Shown here piece by piece: positions 54,883 through 64,000 of a stretch of DNA of 64,000 nt (positions are counted from its first letter, which is position 1; every line of letters starts with the position of its first letter). The notes under the pieces were generated by a model, which searched no databases, was not told the origin of the DNA, and saw only the letters and a list, made by a program, of their open reading frames with translations. This DNA comes from Gnetum montanum (Eukaryota > Streptophyta > Gnetopsida > Gnetales > Gnetaceae): the NCBI GenBank assembly GCA_015680685.1, contig MNCI01010116.1, positions 1,001,830 through 1,065,829 on the forward strand, read 5' to 3'. Position numbers and translations under genes: made by a program.

Positions 54883-56827
54883 TCAGTTGTGGGAGAGATG
54901 GCCACCTATGCTAACCATTTTAGGCCCTCAGTTCTTTTTGAATTTTAGTTTTACACATTTTTCCAACTTTTCTTATTTTTGTTTTATACCATCATTCATG
55001 TTTTTACTATTTCTTTGTTTGCTTGATTTACTTTTATTTGTCATCCAATAAGTGCTCATGATGGTGGATTGCATTATATCATATTGATTGCTAATGTTTA
55101 GTTTTTACCTTTGAATTATGATGCTAATATTAAGGTATGGTTCTTTTGGTAAAACAGGCAATGAGTCCACACCGTCCACTCATCCATACAACTCTATGGT
55201 CTCCTTTGGCTTGGAACTATACAGTCCCCTTTTTCTAAGTAAAATTTTTAATGAATTGGTGGCTGGGTACTTTTCAAACCAAGGAAAGACTCATAGGATG
55301 AAAAGGGTGTGACTTCAAGGGGATTCGATGCATTTGTGTTGGCCATTCTCTTGGGTGCTTGGATGCTTGTTTCTTGGGTTTTCCGCCATTCTGACATTGT
55401 TCAAAAATCAAGAAGCTGAGTGAATAAAAATAAGTCTTTGCATGGTGTGGTTCTTACACACACAAAAAATGAGAAAAGAAAGGAGAAAAGTGAAAATTCA
55501 AAGCACACCCCTTAGACATAATAAAGAAATATGGGCTACAAGCACTGGTTATGAAACTGGAAAGACATGTTACCTGTGCCTAAAGGTTTCCTCTAACTAA
55601 GGCCCTTTCTCACTTCCTACTTATCCATCTCGATCTCCTCAGGATGGTGGTCACTCTTTGTGAAGGAATTCTTGTTGCTTCAAGAGGATGGATTGGCCAA
55701 GTGTATTGATGCAAGGTCACTGAATGTTGTTGGTTTGAGTCTGGATTTTGGATGAAGTTCTATTCAATTATCTTAACCATAAAATACACAAGGGGCTTTA
55801 CACAACCTTGTTCTTGGGATTCTATTCCATTCTCTCCTCTCCATCTTTCTTCCCATTTTCCACCTCGTTGCCAATTTTATCATTAGTTCATTCTGGGTTG
55901 ATGCATTATTTTTCTTTGATGAATTCTTGTGGGAAAGTTTTTAACTCTTGCTTCCAAATGACATTCCTAGAGCCTACGGACTCTTTGGTTTGTCGGTTTG
56001 TTAGGGCATAAAAGGCTTGAGCCTGCTTTGGAGAGGATCCACTAGCATTCCCTTTTGTTGCAATTGTTAAGTTCTTTTCCTTAAACATTTCCTACAATCA
56101 ATCATCTCTTGTTTCATCCCCATCCATGACCTCCATTTTATTGGCATTGCCATTATTATTTTTTTCCATCTTTCTTATTCCTCATATTTTTCCATCTTAT
56201 AGCTATCGAAGGTTCACTCTTAGTCGTGGGGGCCCTAGCACAAATTTTTCAATTTTCTCCATTGTACTCTTCACCTAACCCCTACACCTTGGGTAGTCAC
56301 CTATGATAAATCTTCAAACTAGTTTCTGCCATAACCACAACTTAGCCAATGCGCTTCATATCGAGGCAAGGTATCAACTGCATTGTGGTTTATCTATCCT
56401 TGCTCATTTGTGACTGTGTTTTGTGTGCAGATGGCGATCATACAAACAATGGACTGGGCTTGGAGGAAGCACTCAGGATAGACAGAAATTGGAGCATTTA
56501 CAAAAGGAGAAAGTCTGGTGGTGTGGCTATGGATAAACAATGGAAGGTGTAATCTTAGCATTGGCAGCAACATAGTTCATTTTCATTCTCTTTCTTTCTC
56601 TACAAGCTATCAAATAAAGGCTTGGATGTCATTTATCTACAAGTGTTCACCACAATGGTCATGAACACTAATGTTATAATATGCTTATTGATCTATTCAA
56701 TGGGCATGTTGAGTCTATCATCCCATTCCATCGTAAGTTGTCAGTTAGTCAATAATCCCATACCTTCCCAATATTTTGTAAAAAACTTGTTTCTTTTCTT
56801 CTATACTCAAGGAAAAGTTTTCATTCA
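54883..56827 (+). other. 3' non-coding region of element E
   Basis: It starts with CTCAGTTGTGGGAGAGATGG, a PPT-like motif, and a T-rich tract to about 55030, as in B and D. Conserved blocks recur: TCAAAGCACACCCCTTAGAC at 55497-55516 and GAGCCTGCTTTGG at 56019-56031. A second PPT-like motif TTAGTCGTGGGGGCCC is at 56218-56233. No gene is readable. Confidence 0.65.
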
Positions 56828-56839
56828 GTTGTGGGGGTA
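56828..56839 (+). promoter_or_regulatory. 3' polypurine tract of E
   Basis: GTTGTGGGGGTA lies directly before the 3' LTR start TGCTGAG. Confidence 0.8.
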
Positions 56840-57871
56840 TGCTGAGAGTAGTTACTCTAGTGGTTACTCTAGCGGTTACTCTAGTGGTTACTCTAGCAGT
56901 TACTCTAATTATTAGAGTGATTACTCTAGTGGTTTCTTTAGCAGTTATTTTAATTATTAGAGTGGTTATTCTAGTAGTTAGTCTAATTATTAGAGAGGTT
57001 ACTCTAGTAGTTATTCTAATTATTAGAATGGTTACTCTAGTGGTTGCTTTAGCAATTATTCTAATTATTAGAGCGATTACTCTAATTATTAGAGTAGTTT
57101 CTCCCCAAGTCTATAAATACAGTGCCCAAGCGCACAATTCGGAGGAAGTCTTTTAGCAGTCAAGTAGTGAAACTCTTGTGGTATATTTGAAAGTTAGAGT
57201 ATCTTTCAAGTGCCTATAATAGGAGGTCTATGTGTGGATGGATCTTTATTTGAGCATTATGTACCTGAACACATATTGTTTATGACAATAAAGATGAGCT
57301 CTTTGATTAAACCTTGCAGCACTTGAGATTTTTTTTCTTACACATTTCTTTTATTTTATTTTCTTATGCATTTATTTTATTTTATGCACTATAGATTTAT
57401 GTTATTAGCATAGAAATTCATTTTGATCAATTAAGCAAATCATTAAATGACACAAGCACAACCACTTCGAGCATGCGTGTAATGCTTGGTAACCCAGTAA
57501 CGATTAGCGTTTGGTAATCCTAGCAATGTTGCACTAGTTTAGGATATGTATGGCAAGTGGGAATGGATGCTGGTGTGAGGATTAGTTAGAACTTATTTAA
57601 TTAGTAATTAAGTTAAATTAGTCACTTAGTTACCTCTCTCCTTCCCTAGTAGTGCAAGACAGAAAAACATAAAAGCTATAAAAATCATATGCCTCAACCT
57701 TACTTAACCATACAATAGTGACATATAGGTAACCTTGGGAAGACAATGATCAACCAACCCATCCTTATTCCACAAGGGCACATAAGCACTTAGTCCTTAG
57801 AATTCAACTAAATCATGTGTGAAACACTCGTATTCGTATGGTTGAGCATAGGGGTACCTCACCACTCATCA
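56840..57871 (+). repeat. 3' LTR of element E
   Basis: This 1032-base LTR begins TGCTGAGAGTAG and ends CCACTCATCA. U3 (56846-57108) repeats the TTACTCTAGTGG and ACTCTAATTATTAGAGT array. TATAAATA is at 57112-57119. ACCACTTCGAGCATGCG near 57461 and GGTAACCCAGTAACG near 57488 are the shared R/U5 core. Confidence 0.9.
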
Positions 57872-59360
57872 GTAGCAGGGTGTCCCAGCTTGAGAATAGT
57901 AATGTGAATGTGCAAACACGTATCAAACAAAGCCTGAGAACAAGAAAAACCACCCTAAGAAGGGGGAGCATAGCTATTGTAAGAAAAAAGATGAGAATGG
58001 TACATGGTGTACGTGCAGCCATAGTGGCAGCATAGCAGTGCAATCATAGTTTCTAAGATGCCCGAGATGTGGAGGTAATGGATACCATAGGGACTAAACT
58101 TGCTAGGTTAGCTATTGATGTGTGTTGTAGGTGCAATGGTGGACTACATTTTGGGAGGTGCCAAGGTGTGAAGCTTAGGTGCTCAGGTGTGAGAATGCCA
58201 AGGATGCTTAGAAAGTTAAAATGTCCAATGCTCTCTTGATTTATCAACCCCTAAAGTGCTAAATGTAGGGGTATTCATAGGGCTAGGGTTAGTGTGAGAT
58301 GTGGATTAGGCATCATGTGGCATGAGTGTAGATGGGGTTACACTAACATGCTATGCTCCCATGAAAGTAGCAAAGTGTTATGCTCTAAAGAATAGCAACG
58401 GGTCCCCAGAGACTACTGAACTATGACTACATTGCCTAGATTGCATGTGCTAGAGTTTGAAAGATCATAATGTACTTGCAAATATTGCAAAATAGTACAA
58501 CTTGGAGGCTATGATCTAGGACTATGTCTTTCCTTCTTTTGAGTAGGGTCAAGCATAGGAACAATTTTAGGGACCAACGGGAATGCAAAAGGGGATGCAA
58601 ATTGATGATCTTGGTTGTTGGAGCAATGTCAGAGTTGAGATGAAGGCCAATGCCAAGTTTTGGAGGCTTTTCTCTAGTGTCAAGCTAGCTACACTCTAGA
58701 GCATGACACAACACTTAGTGAAAATTTGCAAAATTTTGATGTTTCACATTGGTTACATTGGCTATGCTGGGGAGCGTAGCAGGGACACTTAGCCAAATTT
58801 TGACAAAATTTATAGTCTTCCATCATGGCACATTGGCTACACTCTAGGGTGTAGTAGGAGAGGTAGCCTAGGAATTTAGAAAATGTGTCAAATGTGTCTT
58901 CCATGTTAAGCTAGCTTAATAGATACGCTTGCTATGCTAGGGAGAGCAGCAACCAATGAGATAGAAAACTTGCCAAACTATTTTATCCATGCCAAGAAAT
59001 TCTGACAACTTCTAGCTTAGTACTTGGGTGAACTGACCACTGGAACATGTGTTATGTTGGCTATGTTAGGAAGCGTAGCAAGCGTGACAACCTAGGAGAT
59101 AGAAAATTTTCCAAATTGTTTCATTCATCCCAAGTAATCCTTGACCCCTTCTAGCTTGGCACTTGGACAAACTAGCCATGGAAGTGTGTGCTATGTTGGC
59201 TACACTAGGGAGTGTAGTAGGACACTTAGAAACATTTTCATGCGACTACTTTTTACACTTAGAAAAGTTTGTAAAACAAGCCTCAATGTGTGCTACGCTG
59301 GCTATGCTAGGGAGCGTAGCACCAACACTTAGAGAAACATTTTCCAAGTTTTGACACTTA
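57872..59360 (-). repeat. Inner part of the 3' LTR of G2
   Basis: Continues the LTR interrupted by E. It aligns with 32080-33560 of G1. Palindrome-like units GGCTAYRCTnTAGRGnGTAG lie near 58683, 58765, 58835, 58930, 59050, 59200 and 59300. In many of these the CTAGAG centre has become CTAGGGAG. The TATA box is changed to TATGAATA. The inner LTR end is not clear. Confidence 0.65.
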
Positions 59361-60965
59361 GAAAAATTTGTTGTTGAACTGCAAAAACCTAAAATTGATG
59401 GTGTTTCATTGGTCCCTCTTTATTGGTGTCTGGAAGAGTGGCCTAAGAGACATTGACAAAGAATATGAAACACCATGACACTAACACTACTTGTCAATGC
59501 CTGATTAGAAAACACTTCATTGTGCTTGAGAGTGCTAAGGGAATAATGTATGGCAAGGAATAGGTTAGGGAGATGGATCAAGGGATAAAAAATGGGAAGG
59601 ATGCACATTATGCATGTGGCTGTAGGATGCAGCATTATGATGGCTTGTTGCCAAAGCATGATCCCTTGTCGGAGCACTTGTGAGGGAGTTAGCATGAAGA
59701 GATGCCTTGCCCCTAGGATTTTAACCTCTTGTAGGAGTGCTTTTGAGATGGTTGATCCGAGGTTGGATTTGTTGTAAAATGGCAACTTTGCTATTTTTAC
59801 TTGGGCACTTGTTTCATTCCATTATTTTTTCCTTTTGGTTTTGTTTTTATTTTGTCTCTTTCTTTTCTTTTTGTTTTTTCTTTTTTGCTTATTTTTCATT
59901 CTCTTTTTTTTTTTTGCTAGGTAGACTACGTGCTAGTCAACAAAATTTATGTAGAAGCAACCACGTTGCATCTTTAGGATAGGTGTTTCCTCCATAAGAT
60001 GAGTTGTGTTACATCTACTTAGGGCTTTGACTAGCCCACAAAGGCTCCATATGGGATGAGTTGCATTACATCCATCATTAGTTTTGTAGTTGACTAAAAG
60101 AAGGATGTTATGTGCATTGGAGTAGCTTGTAGGGAATGCAAGAAAATGTAAGGGGAAGGGGTAAATGCGAATAGGCTATAACATGATAATAGGGATGTGC
60201 ACTCTTGAGTAGCTTGGCAAGTCAAAGCAAACACATCGAAGTAATGCGTGACTTGCCACCATGATGAAACACACCCTTGAGCAACATAACTAAGGCTTCA
60301 TCCTACAAACACAAAGATAAAATAAGAAAAACAACCACATCATGTGAGATGAAGGAAAATTCCTATTTGCAAGGGCACCACAAGGGCCACCAGTGCTGTG
60401 TTAGTTACAAGTGCATATAGTGTCTAAAGTAGGAAGGCCAGTGTAGGTATCAGTGGCAGCAAGTTGCAAAACCTCTAATAGCCACACCAGAAGTGAGCAT
60501 CCAAGTGGCTTTAGGCATTGGTGATGCAGGTGCTCAGGAGTCCTAACTAGGGACAGGAGCTCGAAAACCTAGCAGCATGGTAGAGAGTCACACTGTTGGA
60601 TGCTCTTCCAAGCCCACGCAATGATGAGGGTCAAAGGATGGTAGTGTTGTGACTAGGCCACAATACCACTAATTCTATAGTGAGTGATGCTGATGGTGAG
60701 AGCTCCAACCAAAATGATTGACAATGGTGGTGGTAGCTCTGGAAGGTCAGCAAGATGCTTGAAGGCATCTATGAAAGATTAGCAAGATGCCAAGGACAGT
60801 AACACTGCAAATGTTCTAGAGGGTTTTTACTTGATGATGTGAACTTCATTTTGGAATTGCAATGCCCCACACTACCCTACCCAAGACGTATGGGTAGGCA
60901 ATGGAGGATTGGAAGTATTTACACTTGCTTATCCATAGAATTATGTTTGTTGAACTATGGATGCT
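59361..60965. other. 3' region of G2, no gene seen
   Basis: Aligns with 33600-35080 of G1. A T-rich tract (59816-59920), far longer than its G1 counterpart, is the main feature. Frames such as 59420-59785 on the minus strand are not conserved in G1. Confidence 0.55.
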
Positions 60966-61320
60966 GAACTATGAACCCAATTTTAGGTCTTGGTAGACTG
61001 AATGTTGTACTAGTTTAAGGTCTTGGCAGATCGTGAACTATGTTTAAGAGCTTGACAAATCATGATGTGCTAGTTTAAGGTCCTAGTAGATTGATGTGCT
61101 AATTTATCATCATAGCAGATGGTGGATTACCAATTTAATGTCATAGTGGACCATGCTATGGATGCTAGTTTGGCATCATAGCCCAAGGACATTTTATGCT
61201 AGTTTAATGTCATAGTAAATGTTTTGTGCTAGTTTAATGTTGTAGCGAACATTCTGTGCTAGTTTAATGTCGTAGCGAACATTCTGTGCTAGTTTAATAT
61301 CATAGTGGATGTTCGCTTAC
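60966..61320. repeat. CTAGTTTAAGGTCTTGGCAG repeats (G2)
   Basis: Counterpart of 35085-35400. Eight or more units occur; the last few are nearly identical (GTGCTAGTTTAATGTCGTAG, then CGAACATTCT), which suggests recent unit duplication. Confidence 0.8.
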
Positions 61321-61639
61321 CTTGCTTTGTCATTGGTGTAGGACTGCATACTAGGCATAGTACAGCTTCATGTACCAATGCCTGATCAGCAAGCTTGAAT
61401 GCTCCATTGTCATAGGCCTTTATGACCAACAAAGGCCTTCCTACTTAGCTAAGAATTTTTCCATGCGTTCACAAACAACCTTGAGGATTAGGTTCCCCTT
61501 CTTGATCAGGTGTCAATGCTGATTGTGACGATGCCTTTGCCATTTCTTTTCTTGGTACAACATGATGCAATCAAGTGTTTGCATGCACTCCTCCTCTATA
61601 GAGTCGAGGTCAATGGTTATCAACTCGTTATTCTAAACC

Positions 61640-62480
61640 TCATCAATGAAGATTGAGGGGATCATATGTAGTAATTGAACCTACAATTCAAGAGGCAACA
61701 TTGCTTTAGATCCATACATAAGACTATATGGCATCTTACTTGTTGCTATTTTGCATGTCATGCAGTAGGTCCATAGCATGTAAACTAGCTCTTCATGCCA
61801 CCATTTTTTGCTATCATTAAGCATTCTTTTTAGAAACTTGATGATGACTTTGTTTGTAGCCTTTACTTGGCCATTCGCTTGTGGCTAGTGTGGTGATGAA
61901 AAGGAATGTTTAATGCCAAGGTATTCGTAGAAATATTTATTTTCTAGACTACTAAATTACGGTCCATTCTCTATGACTATAGTCATGGGTAAAGCAAATT
62001 GGGTCACTATGTTGTCTAGAATAAATTTGTAGACTTGTTGTGATGTTATCTTCCTAAGGGGAATGGCTTTAACCCACTTGGTAAAGTATTCGGTTGTGGT
62101 TATGATAAAGCTATGTCTTGTAGAAGACTTAGGCATTATAGGTCCTATGATATCCAACCCCCAATGTTGGAACAACCATGTGATCTACATAGTATATAGT
62201 ATAGTGGGTGGCACGTGCATTAGGTTGCCATGTTGCTGACACACGTCATATGTTTTGACCTTGGAAATGAAATCGCACTCCATGTAAGGGAAATAGTAGC
62301 CTAGGTGTTTGATTTTTGCTACCATTGCCCTGGGTGCTATGTGGCCTCTACATAGTCCCTCATGGGCTTGATCAATGATCATTTTTGCTTCACTACCACT
62401 AACACAGGTTAATAGTATTCCATCATAGGATTTGTAACACAAGGTGCTATCACCTACTAGGATGTACTGCGATGATCATT
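61640..62480 (-). pseudogene. Integrase of G2
   Basis: The zinc region (62185-62442) has IIDQAHEGLCRGHIAPRAMV and KTYDVCQQHGNL, with one of the two cysteines changed to tyrosine. The core (61957-62175) has FQHWGLDIIGPIMPKS, EYFTKWVKAIPLRKITSQQV and MTIVIENGP, where glutamate replaces the usual second catalytic aspartate, as in G1. The C-terminal part continues to about 61640 with stops. Confidence 0.8.
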
Positions 62481-62699
62481 TTTGCACTATGTCTTTTTGG
62501 GAAAATGTTAAATTTTACAAAGGTTCACCTTGTTTAAGGTATGTCTTAATATCATCATACCACTCCTGGGCGTGAGCTATGCTTGTCATGGCTATGGATG
62601 CAATGCTTTTTGTTTAAGTGATAGGTTCGGTGCAATCCATTATTGAAGCGGGTAAGGCAAAAAACATGTTGGGCTCTATGCTTAAGGCTAAAGTGGCTA

Positions 62700-63170
62700 A
62701 TGCATCAACAATGACATTTTTGTTATGGGGAATGTGTTGGACATCTACAGTTGCAAATTGTTTGAGCAAGTGTTTTGCCAAATCATAGTAAGGTTGTAAA
62801 TGTTGTACCTTGCAATCATAAACCTCTATGACTTGGTTGACAATAAGCTATAAATGACCTCAGATTGATATGTTTTGGATTTCTAAATCACAAGTTGTTA
62901 AGACACATCTAAGGAGACCTTCATACTTTGCCACCTTGATTGTGCAAGGAAATGCAAAATTTTGCACGAAGGGTCAAACCTCCTTGGAGGGAAATGTGAT
63001 AATGACAACAGTACTACCACCTTATGTGGTTGAAGCACTATCAAAGTGTAAAACAACCTTAGAATTTATAGGCACTTGGCTTATGCTATTGACATGATCA
63101 TTTGGAAATTCTGGATCTATTATTGCTTGATCGTCTATGGGTGAAGCCATGAGTTGTGTAGCCATTGCTT
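62700..63170 (-). pseudogene. Archaeal-type RNase H of G2
   Basis: The order is the same as in G1: SKVVLHFDSAS, KYEGLLRCVLTTCD, LKQFATVDVQHIPHNKNVIV and DALATLALSIEPNMFF. The EYEGL glutamate of G1 is lysine here and the RGDS aspartate is lost, so this copy is more damaged. It confirms that the second RNase H belongs to the family. Confidence 0.75.
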
Positions 63171-63179
63171 GACCCTTTG

Positions 63180-64000
63180 TGAATGCTTGAGCTATGTAGC
63201 ATAGGTCAAACTCCGTGGTTATTTCCTTCCATTATGCAATTCAACTACTTTCATATATGTTTGTAGTAATCACCTAGACTACATTGCTTTTACAAATAAC
63301 ATTAACCTAACTACGGAAAAGATAATGCCTCCATTTTTTGAGTGCAAAGACTAAGGTGAGATAGTTCTTCTCTACATCATTGTATTTCACCTCATGTGCC
63401 ACTAGCACATTGCATAAGTAGTAAACAAGGACCTCTGAGCCATAATCTTGCTTTTGGAAAAGTAGAGAAGTAATGGGCATGTTTGAGGTTGCAAGGTAAA
63501 TGTAGAATGGCTTATCTCCTTATGGAGGGTAGATTGTTGAGCTAGCTCTTTTTTGAGTTTGTCAAATGCTTCTTGGAATTACACTGTCTACTCAAAGTGG
63601 ATCCCCTTTTTGAGAAAATGCTACATTAGTTGTAACTTATTAATCAACCTTAGAATAAACCTGCATATGAATTGTAATCTACCTTGTAACCTATGTAGCT
63701 TCTTAAGGTTTTCTGATGGTGCTAAGTTGGTGATAGCCTTAGCCATATCGAGGTCTACACGTATACTTACTTCTGATACTACAAAGCCTAGCATGTGATT
63801 GGTCTTGATGCCGAAGACACACTTCTTGTGTTTTAACCTAAGATCATGTCTAAGTCAATGTTTGAGGATGCAGTCCAAGTCATCTACATAGTTTTGAGCC
63901 ACCTTGGACTTAATTGCTCTATCGTCAACATAGTCATTGAGCAAGTATAATAGATAATCACTAAAGATACATGTCATTTCACATTGGTAGATTACTCCTG
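63180..64000 (-). pseudogene. RNase H and partial RT of G2
   Basis: At the window end the minus strand reads LLNDYVDDRAIKSKVAQN, with the catalytic YVDD intact at 63921-63932, then LRHDLRLKHKKCVFGIKTNH, GFVVSEVSIRVDLD and NKLQLM. RNase H lies between about 63550 and 63180 (KKWR-like segment and a VxxQLMASPID-like end). The upstream RT half and the rest of G2 are outside the window. Confidence 0.8.

Larger units (their letters stand above)
48284..57871 (+). mobile_element. Element E, the most complete Athila-like copy
   Basis: It holds a truncated 5' LTR, gag, protease, RT, RNase H, integrase, the conserved 3' region, polypurine tract and a whole 3' LTR, in the order of Ty3/gypsy elements. 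GTAGT before and GTAGC after form a 5-base target duplication with one mismatch. The site lies in the 3' LTR of G2, so E is younger than G2. All frames are broken by stops. The primer binding site and the end of the 5' LTR have been deleted. Confidence 0.9.
48066..64000 (-). mobile_element. G2, Tat-like element split by element E (minus strand)
   Basis: The outer part of its 3' LTR lies at 48066-48283 and continues at 57872, after E. The joined flanks match 31841-32080 in G1 without a gap. Beyond come the U3 palindromes, the 3' region, integrase (62480-61640), the second RNase H (63170-62700), RNase H and part of RT, which runs off the window end. Confidence 0.85.

Noticed and set aside
59737-59982. 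F-rich frame with membrane-like character
   Set aside because: It reads through a T-rich tract that is much shorter in G1 and is not conserved as protein.
1-64000. tRNA, rRNA and snoRNA genes
   Set aside because: None were recognised on reading both strands; short tRNA-like matches are the primer binding sites only.

Overview
The window looks like nuclear DNA from a large, repeat-rich plant genome, possibly a gymnosperm. That guess rests on the density and age of the retrotransposons; nothing in the sequence names a species. I find no intact host gene. Almost everything is old, mutated LTR retrotransposon sequence in nested and abutting fragments. Stop codons interrupt nearly every frame, and many fit C-to-T or G-to-A decay of methylated DNA. 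The only host-like coding trace is a short BAHD acyltransferase fragment at about 7.4-7.7 kb.

Two Ty3/gypsy groups dominate. The first is Athila-like, shown by a tRNA-Asp primer binding site, an RT FMDDF motif and a long non-coding stretch between integrase and 3' LTR. Its copies are: A (1-2526, +, 3' end only); A2 (about 2870-6480, -, protease to integrase); B (9497-16171, +, both LTRs and a likely target duplication, but no pol); D' (16187-17523, -) fused to C (17524-20311, -, well-kept gag, PBS and LTR); D (20312-26830, -, with an extra 3 kb ORF between pol and 3' LTR); and E (48284-57871, +, gag-PR-RT-RH-IN and both LTRs). These copies share internal sequence and an R/U5 core but carry quite different U3 repeat arrays.

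The second group is Tat-like, shown by a second, archaeal-type RNase H after the usual one. Copies: G0 (29206-31840, +, LTR and leader), G1 (31841-48065, -, interrupted by a 39.0-44.9 kb block) and G2 (48066 to the window end, -). E is inserted inside the 3' LTR of G2. Small pieces of a Ty1/copia element (26.9-27.2 kb, +) and a chromovirus (27.6-29.2 kb, -) lie between the groups.

The most unusual item is a plus-strand, intron-containing gene remnant at 40938-44345, antisense to the G1 polyprotein. At least three introns have GT-AG ends, and reading frames continue across the joins. It encodes a charged, partly coiled-coil-like protein with a basic C-terminal cluster. Also notable are palindromic arrays in the LTR U3 regions: GCGATATCGC in A and C, ACTCTAATTATTAGAGT in E, and CTACACTCTAGAGTGTAG in G. 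Boundaries given in round numbers are estimates made by eye.
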